Below, one piece after another: positions 1 through 9,033 of a DNA stretch of 64,000 nucleotides. The notes beneath the pieces were generated by a model that worked only from the letters and a program-made list of their open reading frames with translations, ran no database searches and was not told where the DNA came from. This DNA is from Nostoc sp. RI_552 (lineage in GTDB: Bacteria > Cyanobacteriota > Cyanobacteriia > Cyanobacteriales > Nostocaceae). Where the stretch lies: contig WGNO01000008.1 of NCBI GenBank assembly GCA_016124525.1, positions 1-64,000 of the forward strand. The letters run 5' to 3'. Position 1 is the first letter of the stretch; every line of letters begins with the position of its first letter. Position numbers and translations under genes: made by a program.

Positions 1-132
1 ATACCGCGTGATTTTAATGGAGCCGTGGGGATTTTCCTCAAGGCAATGTGGGATACCACCTTCACTGACTCAGTTGGTGATGTTGTACTGGATGTTCACG
101 ATATCTCAAATGTCGGAGAATGTCTCGGTTAA
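1..132 (+). pseudogene. C-terminal end of a TnpB-like RuvC nuclease/transposase, cut by the window edge
   Basis: The first frame is open from base 1 to a TAA at 130-132 and gives 43 residues without a start codon. Near its beginning it reads IPRDFNGAVGIFLKA, which resembles the last catalytic segment of TnpB/OrfB-type RuvC nucleases, where an aspartate is followed by an N-G/A-A helix (RDxNGAxxI). This segment normally comes just after the zinc ribbon and close to the C-terminus, as here. The upstream part lies outside the window, so I cannot tell an intact gene from a remnant. The assignment rests on one short motif. Confidence 0.45.
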
Positions 133-234
133 AAGTATCAGAATCATAATCTACAGTGATGTTCCGGTAAATGTAATTTTCATAAACTCGTTGTGCCATG
201 AGGTAGGCTACTAACCCCTACCCCTTGGCGAAAA

Positions 235-750
235 TCAAAACAGCTTGTCAATATAAGCATTTAAATCACTGCGTTTGATTCGCCACCCCCTACCAATCAC
301 TTTCGCGTTTAATTCCCCCGCAGTGATGGCATCTTTGAGAAATTCCTTAGACAAACCAGTTAATAACTGTGCCTCAGCCATGGTCAGCAGCAACTTATCC
401 GCCACAGGTACTTCGGGCTGATGATCGTTTTTACTCAGCAATCCTTCCATAACTGACGACAGCTTATCTAAAAGACCAATCTCGGCAAACTCCATCATCT
501 TACCAGGTTTTTGTACTTGAATACCTATGTTTTGCTTTTGCTGTGTTGCTATTTGACGAGATTCAAAAGCAGGTTGTACAATGCCCTGGCCTAATTCCAC
601 CTTGAAAGCTTCCAATTCTGCTTGTTGAAAATTAGCAGTGGGATAAGTTTTCCCCTTCTCGTACCTAACACTGATTCGCCCCTGCTGTACATACCGCTCA
701 AACACATGGACACTCACACCCAGAAAATCTGCGGCCTCTTGTTTGTTCAT
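235..750 (-). CDS. Protein with two excisionase-type helix-turn-helix domains
   Basis: About 171 residues from the ATG at 750; an upstream start at 774 would add eight residues, and neither start has a clear ribosome binding site. The N-terminus (MNKQEAADFLGVSVHVFERY) and the C-terminus (LTMAEAQLLTGLSKEFLKDA followed by GRGWRIKRSDLNAYI) both look like the winged helix-turn-helix found in excisionases and in MerR-like 'helix-turn-helix 17' proteins. A glutamine-rich linker joins them. DNA binding is therefore likely, but the target is unknown. It lies beside the TnpB-like fragment, which suggests an accessory or mobile context. The duplicated domain layout is unusual. Confidence 0.65.
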   Translation of the reverse strand: MNKQEAADFLGVSVHVFERYVQQGRISVRYEKGKTYPTANFQQAELEAFKVELGQGIVQPAFESRQIATQQKQNIGIQVQKPGKMMEFAEIGLLDKLSSVMEGLLSKNDHQPEVPVADKLLLTMAEAQLLTGLSKEFLKDAITAGELNAKVIGRGWRIKRSDLNAYIDKLF

Positions 751-848
751 AAAATTACCACTAAATGTTACCAAGTTCTATCATGTCATTTGACCCTATT
801 GGTCACACCCGAAGGCCAGGGGAAAATGAAATAGCCTTTGTTTGCGGT

Positions 849-878
849 GGCTTCCCCTTGACCAAAAACAGGGAAGCC
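849..878. repeat. 8-bp perfect inverted repeat in a divergent intergenic region
   Basis: GGCTTCCC at 849-856 is matched by GGGAAGCC at 871-878 across a 14-base loop. It lies between the divergent genes at 750 and 1006, so it is more likely an operator or part of a leader than a terminator. There is no T-run on either side. Confidence 0.4.
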
Positions 879-1005
879 GGTTGAGAGTCACCCTTTTCAA
901 AGTGCAGTAAGTCTTAATTTTTTCCAGATACTCATGCTCAAAAAACTAAAATAAAACTTTATACTTAAAAAAGATTAAAGCAAATTTTCATAGGAGGGAA
1001 GAGTC

Positions 1006-2331
1006 GTGACTCCCAATCCCACCATTATCCAGGCTGTAGAAAAATTGGGTTACCGAGTGACTGCCGGTGATGTATCAAGTCAAGTAGGCTTGAATATCGC
1101 CGCAGCTAATCAAGGGTTGTTAGCACTCGCTGCTGATGCTGGCGGACATTTACAAGTAGCAGACACAGGTGATATTGTTTACCAATTTCCGCAAAATTTC
1201 CGCGACATTCTCCGTAATAAACACTTTTACATGCGGTGGCGGGAATGGTGGAAAAAGGTTTGGGGAGTTGTTTTTTACCTGATTCGTATTTCTTTTGGTA
1301 TTTTCTTAATTATTTCTATTGCCATCATAACTCTTACCATCATTATCATTGTTACTGCCTCTAACACAGATCGGGATGATAACGATAGGGGTAGCAGTTC
1401 TAGATCTGGTGGGCCTGGGGTATTCTTTTTCCCATTTCCAGATTTACTTTGGTACTTCAGCCCCAATTATTATGAAACGCGCTACCAAGAAAGGCAATAT
1501 CACAGACAGCAACAAACAAGCCAACAAAGGGATTTGAACTTCTTTGAGGCTGTATTTTCGTTTTTGTTTGGCGATGGTAACCCCAATTCCAACTTAGAAG
1601 AACGCCGATGGCAAGAAATTGCTGGTGCGATTCGTCATCAGCGTGGTGCAGTGGTAGCAGAGCAAATTACTCCCTATCTAGACCATCTCGGTGAAAGTTA
1701 TACACAAGAATACGAAGATTATATGCTGCCCGTTCTAACTCGATTTAATGGAGAACCACAGGTAAGTCCCCAAGGGCAGATTGTCTATTATTTCCCAGAG
1801 TTGCAAGTCCAAGCAGTCAGAACACTTCCTCAGCCAGTCCCCACCCACCTAGAAGAATATCCTTGGCGTTTTAGTGCAGCGAGTTCAGGACAAATTATGC
1901 TGGCTGCTGGGTTGGGTGTACTCAACTTTGGAGCAGCATTAATATTAGGAGGCTTGATAGCTGATGGTACAGCCGCCGCCCAACTGGGGGGATTAGTAGC
2001 TTTTGTAGAAGGAATTTATTGGCTGTTGTTAGCTTACGGCGCAGGTTTTTTAGGTATACCCCTAGTGCGTTATTTTTGGATTAAATGGCGTAATAAAAAA
2101 ATTGCTGCACGCAACCGTCATCGTCTAGAGCGGAGTAAACTGTTAGCAAACCCAGATGACACTTTACAGGAAAAAATCCACTACTCACAACAGTTTGCCT
2201 CAGAAAAAATCATCAGCAATGAAGATTTAGTCTATTCCACCGAAACCGACTTACTCCACCAAGAAGTTCAGCGTTCTCCACAAATAGAGGCTGAATGGCA
2301 AAAGCGGCTACAAGAAGGAACTGGGGAGTAG
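1006..2331 (+). CDS. Conserved cyanobacterial multi-pass membrane protein
   Basis: 441 residues from a GTG start preceded by a strong ribosome binding site (AGGAGGG about 8 bases upstream). A soluble N-terminal domain (residues 1-80) looks like a small winged-helix or 'iron-zinc' type fold (IQAVEKLGYRVTAGDVSSQV). A long hydrophobic segment follows at about 85-117, then a low-complexity Asp/Ser/Gly and Tyr/Gln-rich stretch, a second soluble part, two membrane helices at about 295-350 and a charged tail. No catalytic motif is seen. I know such proteins only as conserved cyanobacterial hypotheticals and give no function. Confidence 0.75.
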   Translation: MTPNPTIIQAVEKLGYRVTAGDVSSQVGLNIAAANQGLLALAADAGGHLQVADTGDIVYQFPQNFRDILRNKHFYMRWREWWKKVWGVVFYLIRISFGIFLIISIAIITLTIIIIVTASNTDRDDNDRGSSSRSGGPGVFFFPFPDLLWYFSPNYYETRYQERQYHRQQQTSQQRDLNFFEAVFSFLFGDGNPNSNLEERRWQEIAGAIRHQRGAVVAEQITPYLDHLGESYTQEYEDYMLPVLTRFNGEPQVSPQGQIVYYFPELQVQAVRTLPQPVPTHLEEYPWRFSAASSGQIMLAAGLGVLNFGAALILGGLIADGTAAAQLGGLVAFVEGIYWLLLAYGAGFLGIPLVRYFWIKWRNKKIAARNRHRLERSKLLANPDDTLQEKIHYSQQFASEKIISNEDLVYSTETDLLHQEVQRSPQIEAEWQKRLQEGTGE

Positions 2332-2342
2332 GAGGAAAGAAA

Positions 2343-2375
2343 GTTATTGGTCATTATTGACCAATGACCAATAAC
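2343..2375. terminator. Bidirectional hairpin between convergent genes
   Basis: An 11-bp perfect inverted repeat (GTTATTGGTCA at 2343-2353, TGACCAATAAC at 2365-2375) lies between the stop of the upstream membrane protein gene and the stop of the convergent SpoIID-like gene. The loop holds a further copy of the TGACCAAT word. The position suggests a shared terminator; there is no long T-tract. Confidence 0.5.
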
Positions 2376-2383
2376 CACCCTCA

Positions 2384-3529
2384 TTACCTTGTTTTAATTG
2401 GCGTTAGAGCCACTCCTTGGTAGTAATGTCCTAAAATTTGCAAGTGGTTGGCTCCTTGTCGAGCTAAGTTGTATGCTCCCCACTGACTCATTCCTAACCC
2501 ATGACCAAAGCCTAAACCTTGTAGTACAAAGTTACTATTTGCATCTCTACTGATACTAAAACGAGTGCTTTTCAGTTTGAGGGCAGTACGCACTTCTTCA
2601 CCTCTTAGTACCCTTGTACCTTTATCACCAACAATTTTTAAAACTTTAATGCTACGAAAAGGTGAATAGGCTTCTGGAATCATGTCTTTAACATTGCCCA
2701 CACCAGAAATTTCAGAGCTAATTTCATCAGGGGAAAAAGTTTTCACCCAGTTACAGGCGCTGATATTTTGATCATAGTCTTGAACAGCACGCAGATAAGC
2801 TAGGGGATTTCCCCAAACATCCTCAACATTTTCAGTGTGTCCCCCAGAACAAGCATGGAAAACAGAAAGAATAATCTCATTGTTATGTGTTAGTACTTTC
2901 CCGGCTGTGGCATCAACTGCGGTGTAAATAGTAGGAGATTCGCTGATCACTCCTTTGTAAATTTGCCAACGGTCTGGACTATCCCCTAAGTCATAGGTGG
3001 GATGATTGCGCTGTTGCTTGCGCTTATAGAGAGCATAGGTACGAGCTGCAATAGCTTGAGCTTTGAGTGCTTCCTGTGGCCATCCAGAATCCATTTCGCC
3101 ACCGATGACACTGTAGAGATATTCTTCTAAATCAACCCAGTTAATAACATCTAAACCTTTATCTGTAGGCACAACCAAGGTCCTACCACGATACCAGCGA
3201 TCGCCAATATAAACAAATCCATCACCTGTGGGTTCAATCCAAAATAAACCAGACTGCCATCTATCCAAAGCCACACCACCGGGGATACTCTGGGCATTAA
3301 ATGAACTCATGGACGGTAATTGTCCAAGAGTACGGCCCGTACTATCTTTAACAAGGGCAGTTGTAGAACTGCCAACTTTGACTTGATTAACTCCCCTCTC
3401 AATTGCCACGCGCAGGATTACAGATGCTTGAGCCGGGGCTATTAAAGCTATCCACAAGAAGATACCTATCCACCAATGACGTACTTTGACCTGGGAAAAT
3501 AAAGAACCTAGTAACAGTTGAAATTTCAT
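2384..3529 (-). CDS. SpoIID/LytB-domain protein, secreted or membrane anchored
   Basis: 381 residues. A hydrophobic stretch at about 20-35 ending in APAQAS looks like a signal peptide, so the protein probably acts in the periplasm on peptidoglycan. The SpoIID domain covers about residues 130-375, with WVDLEEYLYSVIGGEM, then EALKAQAIAARTYAL, a cysteine segment (FHACSGGHTE) and the C-terminal GFGHGLGMSQWGAYNLA. In Bacillus, SpoIID is a lytic transglycosylase of forespore engulfment. Cyanobacteria do not make endospores, and their homologues are thought to act in cell-wall remodelling. The family call is secure; the wall role is inference. Confidence 0.85.
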   Translation of the reverse strand: MKFQLLLGSLFSQVKVRHWWIGIFLWIALIAPAQASVILRVAIERGVNQVKVGSSTTALVKDSTGRTLGQLPSMSSFNAQSIPGGVALDRWQSGLFWIEPTGDGFVYIGDRWYRGRTLVVPTDKGLDVINWVDLEEYLYSVIGGEMDSGWPQEALKAQAIAARTYALYKRKQQRNHPTYDLGDSPDRWQIYKGVISESPTIYTAVDATAGKVLTHNNEIILSVFHACSGGHTENVEDVWGNPLAYLRAVQDYDQNISACNWVKTFSPDEISSEISGVGNVKDMIPEAYSPFRSIKVLKIVGDKGTRVLRGEEVRTALKLKSTRFSISRDANSNFVLQGLGFGHGLGMSQWGAYNLARQGANHLQILGHYYQGVALTPIKTR

Positions 3530-3628
3530 AGTGTTTACTACTTCAGATCAGACTTTTATCTAATGTGGGGAGTTGCCCTTGTTTCATAATTATGCATTAG
3601 TCATTGGACATTGGGTTTTTCCTGTTCC

Positions 3629-5836
3629 TTACTCACCACTTACATCATTGGCAATAATTCCCACTAAGTTCAACTTGCTCAAAATTGCTATGGCTTGAGT
3701 CAATTCCTTGGGGGTGACATAACCCATCCGCCCTACCATGACAATTCCCTGACACAATGATGCTAGAATCCCCGCATCAACACTATCTAAAATTGGCGGA
3801 GCATCAATGATCACTAAATCATAGGTCTGCTCAAAGAACTTAATTAACTCTTGCATTCGCTGTTGACTTAGCAAGTTAACTATATCTTCTGGTGTGGGGC
3901 CAGCAGTTAAAACATCGATAGCAGGGTGAATAGGCTGGATGTAATTTTCAATTTCAGCATTTGCTTCATCAAGCAATAATAAAGATAATCCCCAGTCATT
4001 AGATAATTGTAAGATGTTATGTAGCTGAGGATACCGCAAATTAGCATCAATCAATAATATGCGCCCATGCCTGCGAGCTGCACTAGCCGCCAGCCCCAGA
4101 GCTAGAGTTGTCTTACCTTCTCTAGATAATGCCGAAGTTAACATCAAAGACTTTAGGGGGTACGAATGGTTAAATACTTGAATGTTTTGGTAGACCATAT
4201 CGAAGCTTTCGTGACATGGTAACCAAGTATTAGTTTCAACCAAAGACAGAGCTAAATTTTCTCGCTGCTGCCAAAACAACATGGGTAAACGCTTTTTGAA
4301 ATTACGCAGCGCTAACTTTGGCACTGACCCCAATAATTGCACTTTTGTCAGCTTCTGTAATTCTTGTAAAGAATAAATAGTGTAATTAAACATTCCCCAA
4401 GTTAAAGCCACTGCAATACCTAAAATGGGGCTAACTACAAATCCCCCAAGTACAAGTATTGATCTGCGGTTACTGGTAGCAGTTCCCAAATTTGGTTCCT
4501 CTAACACTTGCCAATCAAACCCTCCCTGAGAAATCTTTAATCCCAAATATTGTTGCGTTTGAAGTAATTGCTCAAGTATTTTGCGTTTAGTTTCTACTAC
4601 CGGTAGCAAGCGGTTATACTCAGCTATGAGGCTAGGATATTTCCTCAGCTGCGAACTGAGTCGCCTTTCTGACTCAGATAAACTATTGTTATGAGCAATC
4701 AGTCCTTTAATAATTGTTTGCACCTGAATAAACTCTTCCACCAGGGAGGGGATAACTTCTGCTGTTTCCCCTTGTATCAATAGTAATTTTTTGCTATTGT
4801 TGTCTATTTTTTTGTCACCTAGCAGTTCTTGCATTTCTTGCTGCAACAGCGTTTTTTGACTTTGATGTTGCTCCTTCAGATTTTCTAATATTGGTGACTC
4901 CTCTGTGTAGCGCATTTCCTCCTTAGCTATTGCCAATTCAGTCTTTTTAATTTCATTCAATAGCCATTGGTAACGACTTGACTGATTTAAACGAGAAGCA
5001 ATTTCTGCGTTCTCGGACAAAGCAATAATTTTTTCTTCCAGGTTATTGTACTGAGCTTGTACATTTTTTAGCTGTGCCCGGGCAATTTCTCGCTGTTTTT
5101 CAATCTTGGCAAGAGACTCTAGCACAATTTTACTTTGTACTTCCGGATCCACTATATTATGCTTACTACGAAAATTTTCTAAGTTCTTCTCGGCTTGACT
5201 CAGCTCTTGTTTAATTTGGGGTAAGCGAGTGCTGACAAAGTTAAGTCCTTGATTCAGTTGTTCTTTTTGTTGCTGTATATTGTGGTCTTGATAAACTTTT
5301 AGTAAAGCTTGTAACACTTTTTGTGTTTTAACGGGATCATCCTCATAAAAGGAAACTTCAAATACTTGACTTCGAGGTTCATTAACCCCAGTCCTAGCTG
5401 ATAACTGCTGCACTACTAAAGGTGATTTTTTGTCGTTATTATTACCTTTAATATCTTCTATGGTCAGATTTGGATAATCAGAATGCAGAATATCTACAGC
5501 TTTCTGAATTAACTTAGAACTCACCATTAGTTTCATCTGAGCAATGTAGTCAAACATTGGTTGCTTGGATTCAGTTAACTCATTATTTTCACCTAATTGG
5601 ATATTATTTAACCTGACACCTTCATATAAATTAGAATGTACCAATATCTGCATCGAGCTTTTGTAATTCGGTTTGGTATTAATAGCTAACAAGCCAAAGA
5701 TTGACATAAATATGCAAGAAACACCTAAGCACAAAAAGCGTCGACCCAGTAAAATTTTAGGTAGTCGTTTGACGTATAACGCGTTTATTGAAGAGTGATG
5801 AACCAGTTTGTTGTGATTCATACTTGTGTTAGCCAC
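3629..5836 (-). CDS. Wzc-like polysaccharide co-polymerase with tyrosine-autokinase (BY-kinase) domain
   Basis: 735 residues from a GTG at 5836 with AGAGGA about 8 bases upstream. The order is: membrane helix near 30-52 with a Wzz-type periplasmic domain, a long coiled coil at about 190-430, a second membrane helix near 458-480, and a CpsD/CapB-type ATPase from about 560. Walker A (TSALSREGKTTLALGLAA), A' (ILLIDANLRYPQLH) and Walker B (LVIIDAPPILDSVD) are present. Such proteins control chain length in exopolysaccharide export. The C-terminus ends at ...IANDVSGE without the tyrosine cluster of classic autokinases, so autophosphorylation may differ. No polysaccharide genes lie beside it. Confidence 0.85.
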   Translation of the reverse strand: MANTSMNHNKLVHHSSINALYVKRLPKILLGRRFLCLGVSCIFMSIFGLLAINTKPNYKSSMQILVHSNLYEGVRLNNIQLGENNELTESKQPMFDYIAQMKLMVSSKLIQKAVDILHSDYPNLTIEDIKGNNNDKKSPLVVQQLSARTGVNEPRSQVFEVSFYEDDPVKTQKVLQALLKVYQDHNIQQQKEQLNQGLNFVSTRLPQIKQELSQAEKNLENFRSKHNIVDPEVQSKIVLESLAKIEKQREIARAQLKNVQAQYNNLEEKIIALSENAEIASRLNQSSRYQWLLNEIKKTELAIAKEEMRYTEESPILENLKEQHQSQKTLLQQEMQELLGDKKIDNNSKKLLLIQGETAEVIPSLVEEFIQVQTIIKGLIAHNNSLSESERRLSSQLRKYPSLIAEYNRLLPVVETKRKILEQLLQTQQYLGLKISQGGFDWQVLEEPNLGTATSNRRSILVLGGFVVSPILGIAVALTWGMFNYTIYSLQELQKLTKVQLLGSVPKLALRNFKKRLPMLFWQQRENLALSLVETNTWLPCHESFDMVYQNIQVFNHSYPLKSLMLTSALSREGKTTLALGLAASAARRHGRILLIDANLRYPQLHNILQLSNDWGLSLLLLDEANAEIENYIQPIHPAIDVLTAGPTPEDIVNLLSQQRMQELIKFFEQTYDLVIIDAPPILDSVDAGILASLCQGIVMVGRMGYVTPKELTQAIAILSKLNLVGIIANDVSGE

Positions 5837-6213
5837 TATCCAATTCCTCTAATATCTAAACACAGAAAAAACATTTATGAAGATTATGAAGTCAATGGCG
5901 AAAAACAAATTTTTTTCAACCTATAGACCAAACATAATACTAAATATTTCTCATTTCAATTATGAAGAATTTTTAGAAAAAATCATCCGGCTAACTTCAC
6001 TACAAAAATTAAGTAATATTCACAACAAGAATTAATAAATTAACTAATTCATTCCCCACCAGACATAACTTTTTAAATCTGACTGTAAACACAATTACCT
6101 ATCTATTCAATGAGCAGCATCAAGTGTTAATCTCTATTGCCAGTAATAGAGAAAGTTTATGTCAACCAGGGCGCGAATAACCGCCATCCCCTTTTGTTCA
6201 TATTCAGTTTTTT
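5837..6213. other. AT-rich intergenic region with one inverted repeat
   Basis: 377 bases between the 5' end of the Wzc-like gene and the 3' end of the RNase Z gene, both on the minus strand. It should hold the wzc-like promoter. The only clear structure is a perfect 8-bp inverted repeat (TCTCTATT at 6131-6138, AATAGAGA at 6145-6152), 62 bases downstream of the RNase Z stop. It may be a terminator, though no T-run follows. No ORF with coding character was seen. Confidence 0.5.
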
Positions 6214-7173
6214 TTAACTACTGATTTCCGTTAATTCTACTTCCCGTCGCCTGGGCACATTGTAAGCCATGAAATCATAAGCCATATCTGTATGGGGAAA
6301 AATTGCCCTGGCTTCAAACAGTAAATCTTTTAATTCTATAATGTTTCCAGGAGCATAACGGGGACTGAAATGAGTCATAATTAACCGATGCACCCCAGCT
6401 GCTAAGGCTGTTTGCGCCGCCATTGTGGTTGTGGAATGCAATCGCTGAAAAGCTAAATCTGCATCTTGGTGAGCAAAAGTTGCTTCATGAATTAATACAT
6501 CGGTATCTCGTGCCAATTCCACTGCACCGTCGGAATAAATTGTATCTGTACAATAGGCTATTTTGCGTCCTATTTCTGTGGGTCCGCATAATTCAGCACC
6601 ATTAATTACTCGTCCATTAGCTAAAGTCACTGTTTCACCACGCTTGAGTTGACCGTAAATTCGACCGGGGGGAATTCCCAAGGCTTTGGCTTTTTCCACA
6701 TCAAAGCGTCCCGGTCGGTCTTTTTCTGCTACACGATAACCAAATGCTGTAATGCGGTGATGTAAAAGACCACAGCTAACAGTGAATTCATCATCTTCAT
6801 AAACGATTCCCGGATGGACAACATGAACTTTCACCGGATAGGAAAAATGTGTGTGAGAGTAACGTGTGCAGGCTTGGATATACTCATTTAATCCCGGTGG
6901 CCCGTAGATATCCACTCGTTGTACATTACCACCTAAACCGCAACTTGCCAGCAGTCCCATTAAGCCAAAAATATGGTCACCATGCAGATGGGTGATAAAA
7001 ATTCGGGACAGTTGGCTCATTTTCAGGTCACTCCGCAAAATTTGATGCTGAGTACCTTCGCCACAGTCCAATAACCATAGTTCTGCCCTTTGGGGTAATC
7101 TGAGCGCTACGCTAGAAACATTGCGCGATCGCGTGGGTACACCAGAGCTCGTCCCTAAAAATGTGATCTGCAC
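6214..7173 (-). CDS. rnz: Ribonuclease Z (tRNA 3' endonuclease)
   Basis: 319 residues, the usual length for short-form RNase Z. The metallo-beta-lactamase core has FITHLHGDHIFGLMGLLAS near residue 60 (the HxHxDH zinc motif), a leading FLGTSSGVPT with the family's glycine pattern, and later AYCTDT, IHEATF and MTHFSPRY, which supply the remaining zinc ligands. It removes 3' trailers from tRNA precursors in the cytoplasm. The start is a GTG at 7173. An HIP1 octamer lies inside the N-terminal coding part, as in vertically inherited neighbours. Confidence 0.95.
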   Translation of the reverse strand: MQITFLGTSSGVPTRSRNVSSVALRLPQRAELWLLDCGEGTQHQILRSDLKMSQLSRIFITHLHGDHIFGLMGLLASCGLGGNVQRVDIYGPPGLNEYIQACTRYSHTHFSYPVKVHVVHPGIVYEDDEFTVSCGLLHHRITAFGYRVAEKDRPGRFDVEKAKALGIPPGRIYGQLKRGETVTLANGRVINGAELCGPTEIGRKIAYCTDTIYSDGAVELARDTDVLIHEATFAHQDADLAFQRLHSTTTMAAQTALAAGVHRLIMTHFSPRYAPGNIIELKDLLFEARAIFPHTDMAYDFMAYNVPRRREVELTEISS

Positions 7174-7323
7174 AGCGTTTTTTGGCCTTCCTCTTACTGA
7201 ACTTTACGCCTAGTATTTCTTACTCTCTATATTGGCACGGTTTTTGGGCAAAATACTTTCCTCTGGACTAGGATATGTTTTGATAGTAATTGCATAAACT
7301 GTAATTTTGTAATTTTGTGACCC

Positions 7324-8940
7324 TTGACCTCAACTCCTAGCTATTGGTATGAAGGGCGTTGTCCTCAAACTGGTGATTTATTGAGATTGCCCCGCACTGC
7401 TCTTGTAGAAGCCATTGCTGGTGATTTAATGCAGCAACTAGCCAGGGATGAAATTTATAATCGTGAAGGCAAAATGTATGGTGTCTTGCTGGTGGAACTA
7501 CCTACAGGAGAAAGGCAAATTTTAAAAGCATTTTCTGGTCTGCTCAATGGTTGCAGTGTAATTGAGGGTTGGGTTCCGTCAATTCCCGGACGAGACGAAG
7601 TAGCCAAAGAAGAAGCCCGCACCTTGGCCGAACTAGAAGCTATCAAACAAGAAATAATTACTCTCCAGCAACTACCCGCAAGACAGCAGTATGAAACTCT
7701 ATCTTACGAATTTGAGCAGCAATGGCAACAGATGAGCGATGGCCATCGCCATTGCAAACACCAACGTCACCAAAAACGTCAGTTATTTAACCAACAACTC
7801 ACCCAAGAAGCACTGACTAATGCCCTAGAACAACTCGACGCAGAAAGCCGTCACCAAGGAATTGAGCGCCGCAGATTCAAAGCCAAGCAAAATGCAGCGT
7901 TACAACCTTTACAGGAACTGATTACCGCAGCAAACAGAGAAATACAGGAACTCAAACAACGGCGTAAAGGACTATCCCGCCAATTACAAAGGCAAATGCA
8001 CGCCGCCTATTCCTTGATGAACTTTTTAGGGCAATCCCTATCCTTGCAACAATTAATGCCCGGCAGTTCCATGCCCACGGGTACTGGAGATTGTTGTGCC
8101 CCCAAGCTTTTACACTATGCAGCTCAACATCAACTTACACCCATAGCTATGGCAGAGTTTTGGTGGGGGAAATCTTCAGAAACACAGGACAAAGTACAGG
8201 GGCAATTTTATGGAGCTTGTGTTGAGCGTTGTCAGCCGTTAATGGGTTTTTTGCTGTCTGGCTTAAAATCTCGGCCCCCAGCCTTGGTAACCACAAGTGA
8301 TCAAGGGTTGAATTTACCGATTATTTATCAAGACCAATGGCTAATTGCTGTAGACAAACCCCCAGGACTACTTTCAGTTCCTGGTCGTCATCACCATAGC
8401 CAAGATAGTGTTCTCAGTCGTTGGCATTATCTTTACCCAGATGATGAGGAAATTATGACGGTGCATCGGCTAGATCAGGAAACTTCTGGTATTTTACTAC
8501 TGGCGCGAGTCCGGGAAACCCACCGACAACTAAGCCGGCAGTTTCAGAAACGCCAAGTTCATAAAGTTTATGAAGCTATACTTTCTGGTTCTGTCAGCAA
8601 AGATCAAGGTGTGATTGAACTACCACTATGGGGAAATCCTCAACATCGCCCCCATCAACAAGTAAATTGGCAACATGGTAAACCCAGTGTCACACGCTTT
8701 CGGGTAATGGACACAAAAGGAGACTACAGCAGAATTGAGTTTATACCCCTAACGGGACGTACCCACCAGATCAGAGTTCATGCTGCGGATAGGCGTGGAC
8801 TAGGGATAACAATTTTAGGCGACAAACTCTATGGATGCAGCGCTCCTACCAATCGGTTACATTTACACGCGAGAGAATTGACCTTTGAGCATCCACAATT
8901 GAAGCAAACAATTCATTTAATCGCAAAAACCCCGTTTTGA
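7324..8940 (+). CDS. RluA-family pseudouridine synthase with long N-terminal extension
   Basis: 538 residues from a TTG start; no better ATG start lies upstream in frame. The C-terminal half from about residue 335 is the RluA-type synthase: PPGLLSVPG, then the catalytic-aspartate motif HRLDQETSGILLLAR, and later GRTHQIRVHAA. It isomerises uridines in rRNA or tRNA; the exact site cannot be told. The first ~330 residues carry a Gln/Arg/Lys-rich predicted coiled coil (about 100-230) and a cysteine pair (GDCCAPKLLHYAAQH). This large extension is typical of cyanobacterial homologues but its role is unknown. There is no S4 domain. Confidence 0.85.
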   Translation: MTSTPSYWYEGRCPQTGDLLRLPRTALVEAIAGDLMQQLARDEIYNREGKMYGVLLVELPTGERQILKAFSGLLNGCSVIEGWVPSIPGRDEVAKEEARTLAELEAIKQEIITLQQLPARQQYETLSYEFEQQWQQMSDGHRHCKHQRHQKRQLFNQQLTQEALTNALEQLDAESRHQGIERRRFKAKQNAALQPLQELITAANREIQELKQRRKGLSRQLQRQMHAAYSLMNFLGQSLSLQQLMPGSSMPTGTGDCCAPKLLHYAAQHQLTPIAMAEFWWGKSSETQDKVQGQFYGACVERCQPLMGFLLSGLKSRPPALVTTSDQGLNLPIIYQDQWLIAVDKPPGLLSVPGRHHHSQDSVLSRWHYLYPDDEEIMTVHRLDQETSGILLLARVRETHRQLSRQFQKRQVHKVYEAILSGSVSKDQGVIELPLWGNPQHRPHQQVNWQHGKPSVTRFRVMDTKGDYSRIEFIPLTGRTHQIRVHAADRRGLGITILGDKLYGCSAPTNRLHLHARELTFEHPQLKQTIHLIAKTPF

Positions 8941-9033
8941 TTTTTCAGCTTTAAAGCAGAAGTACAGAAGAGAAAATCTTAATTAAACTGGTAATTCACA
9001 TCTACCGACTTGTACCGGCCAAACAAAAATAGC

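Noticed and set aside
62-199. 45-residue minus-strand frame starting MAQRVYENYIYRNITVDYDS
   Set aside because: It is partly antisense to the TnpB-like fragment, and no homology or start signal supports it. It might be real, but I cannot show it.
8-214. 68-residue plus-strand frame at the window start
   Set aside because: It overlaps in another frame the TnpB-like C-terminus, which has a recognisable motif, and it has no domain of its own.
3629-5836. Exopolysaccharide gene cluster around the Wzc-like gene
   Set aside because: Neighbours are SpoIID-like and RNase Z genes; no glycosyltransferase, flippase or polymerase gene is adjacent.
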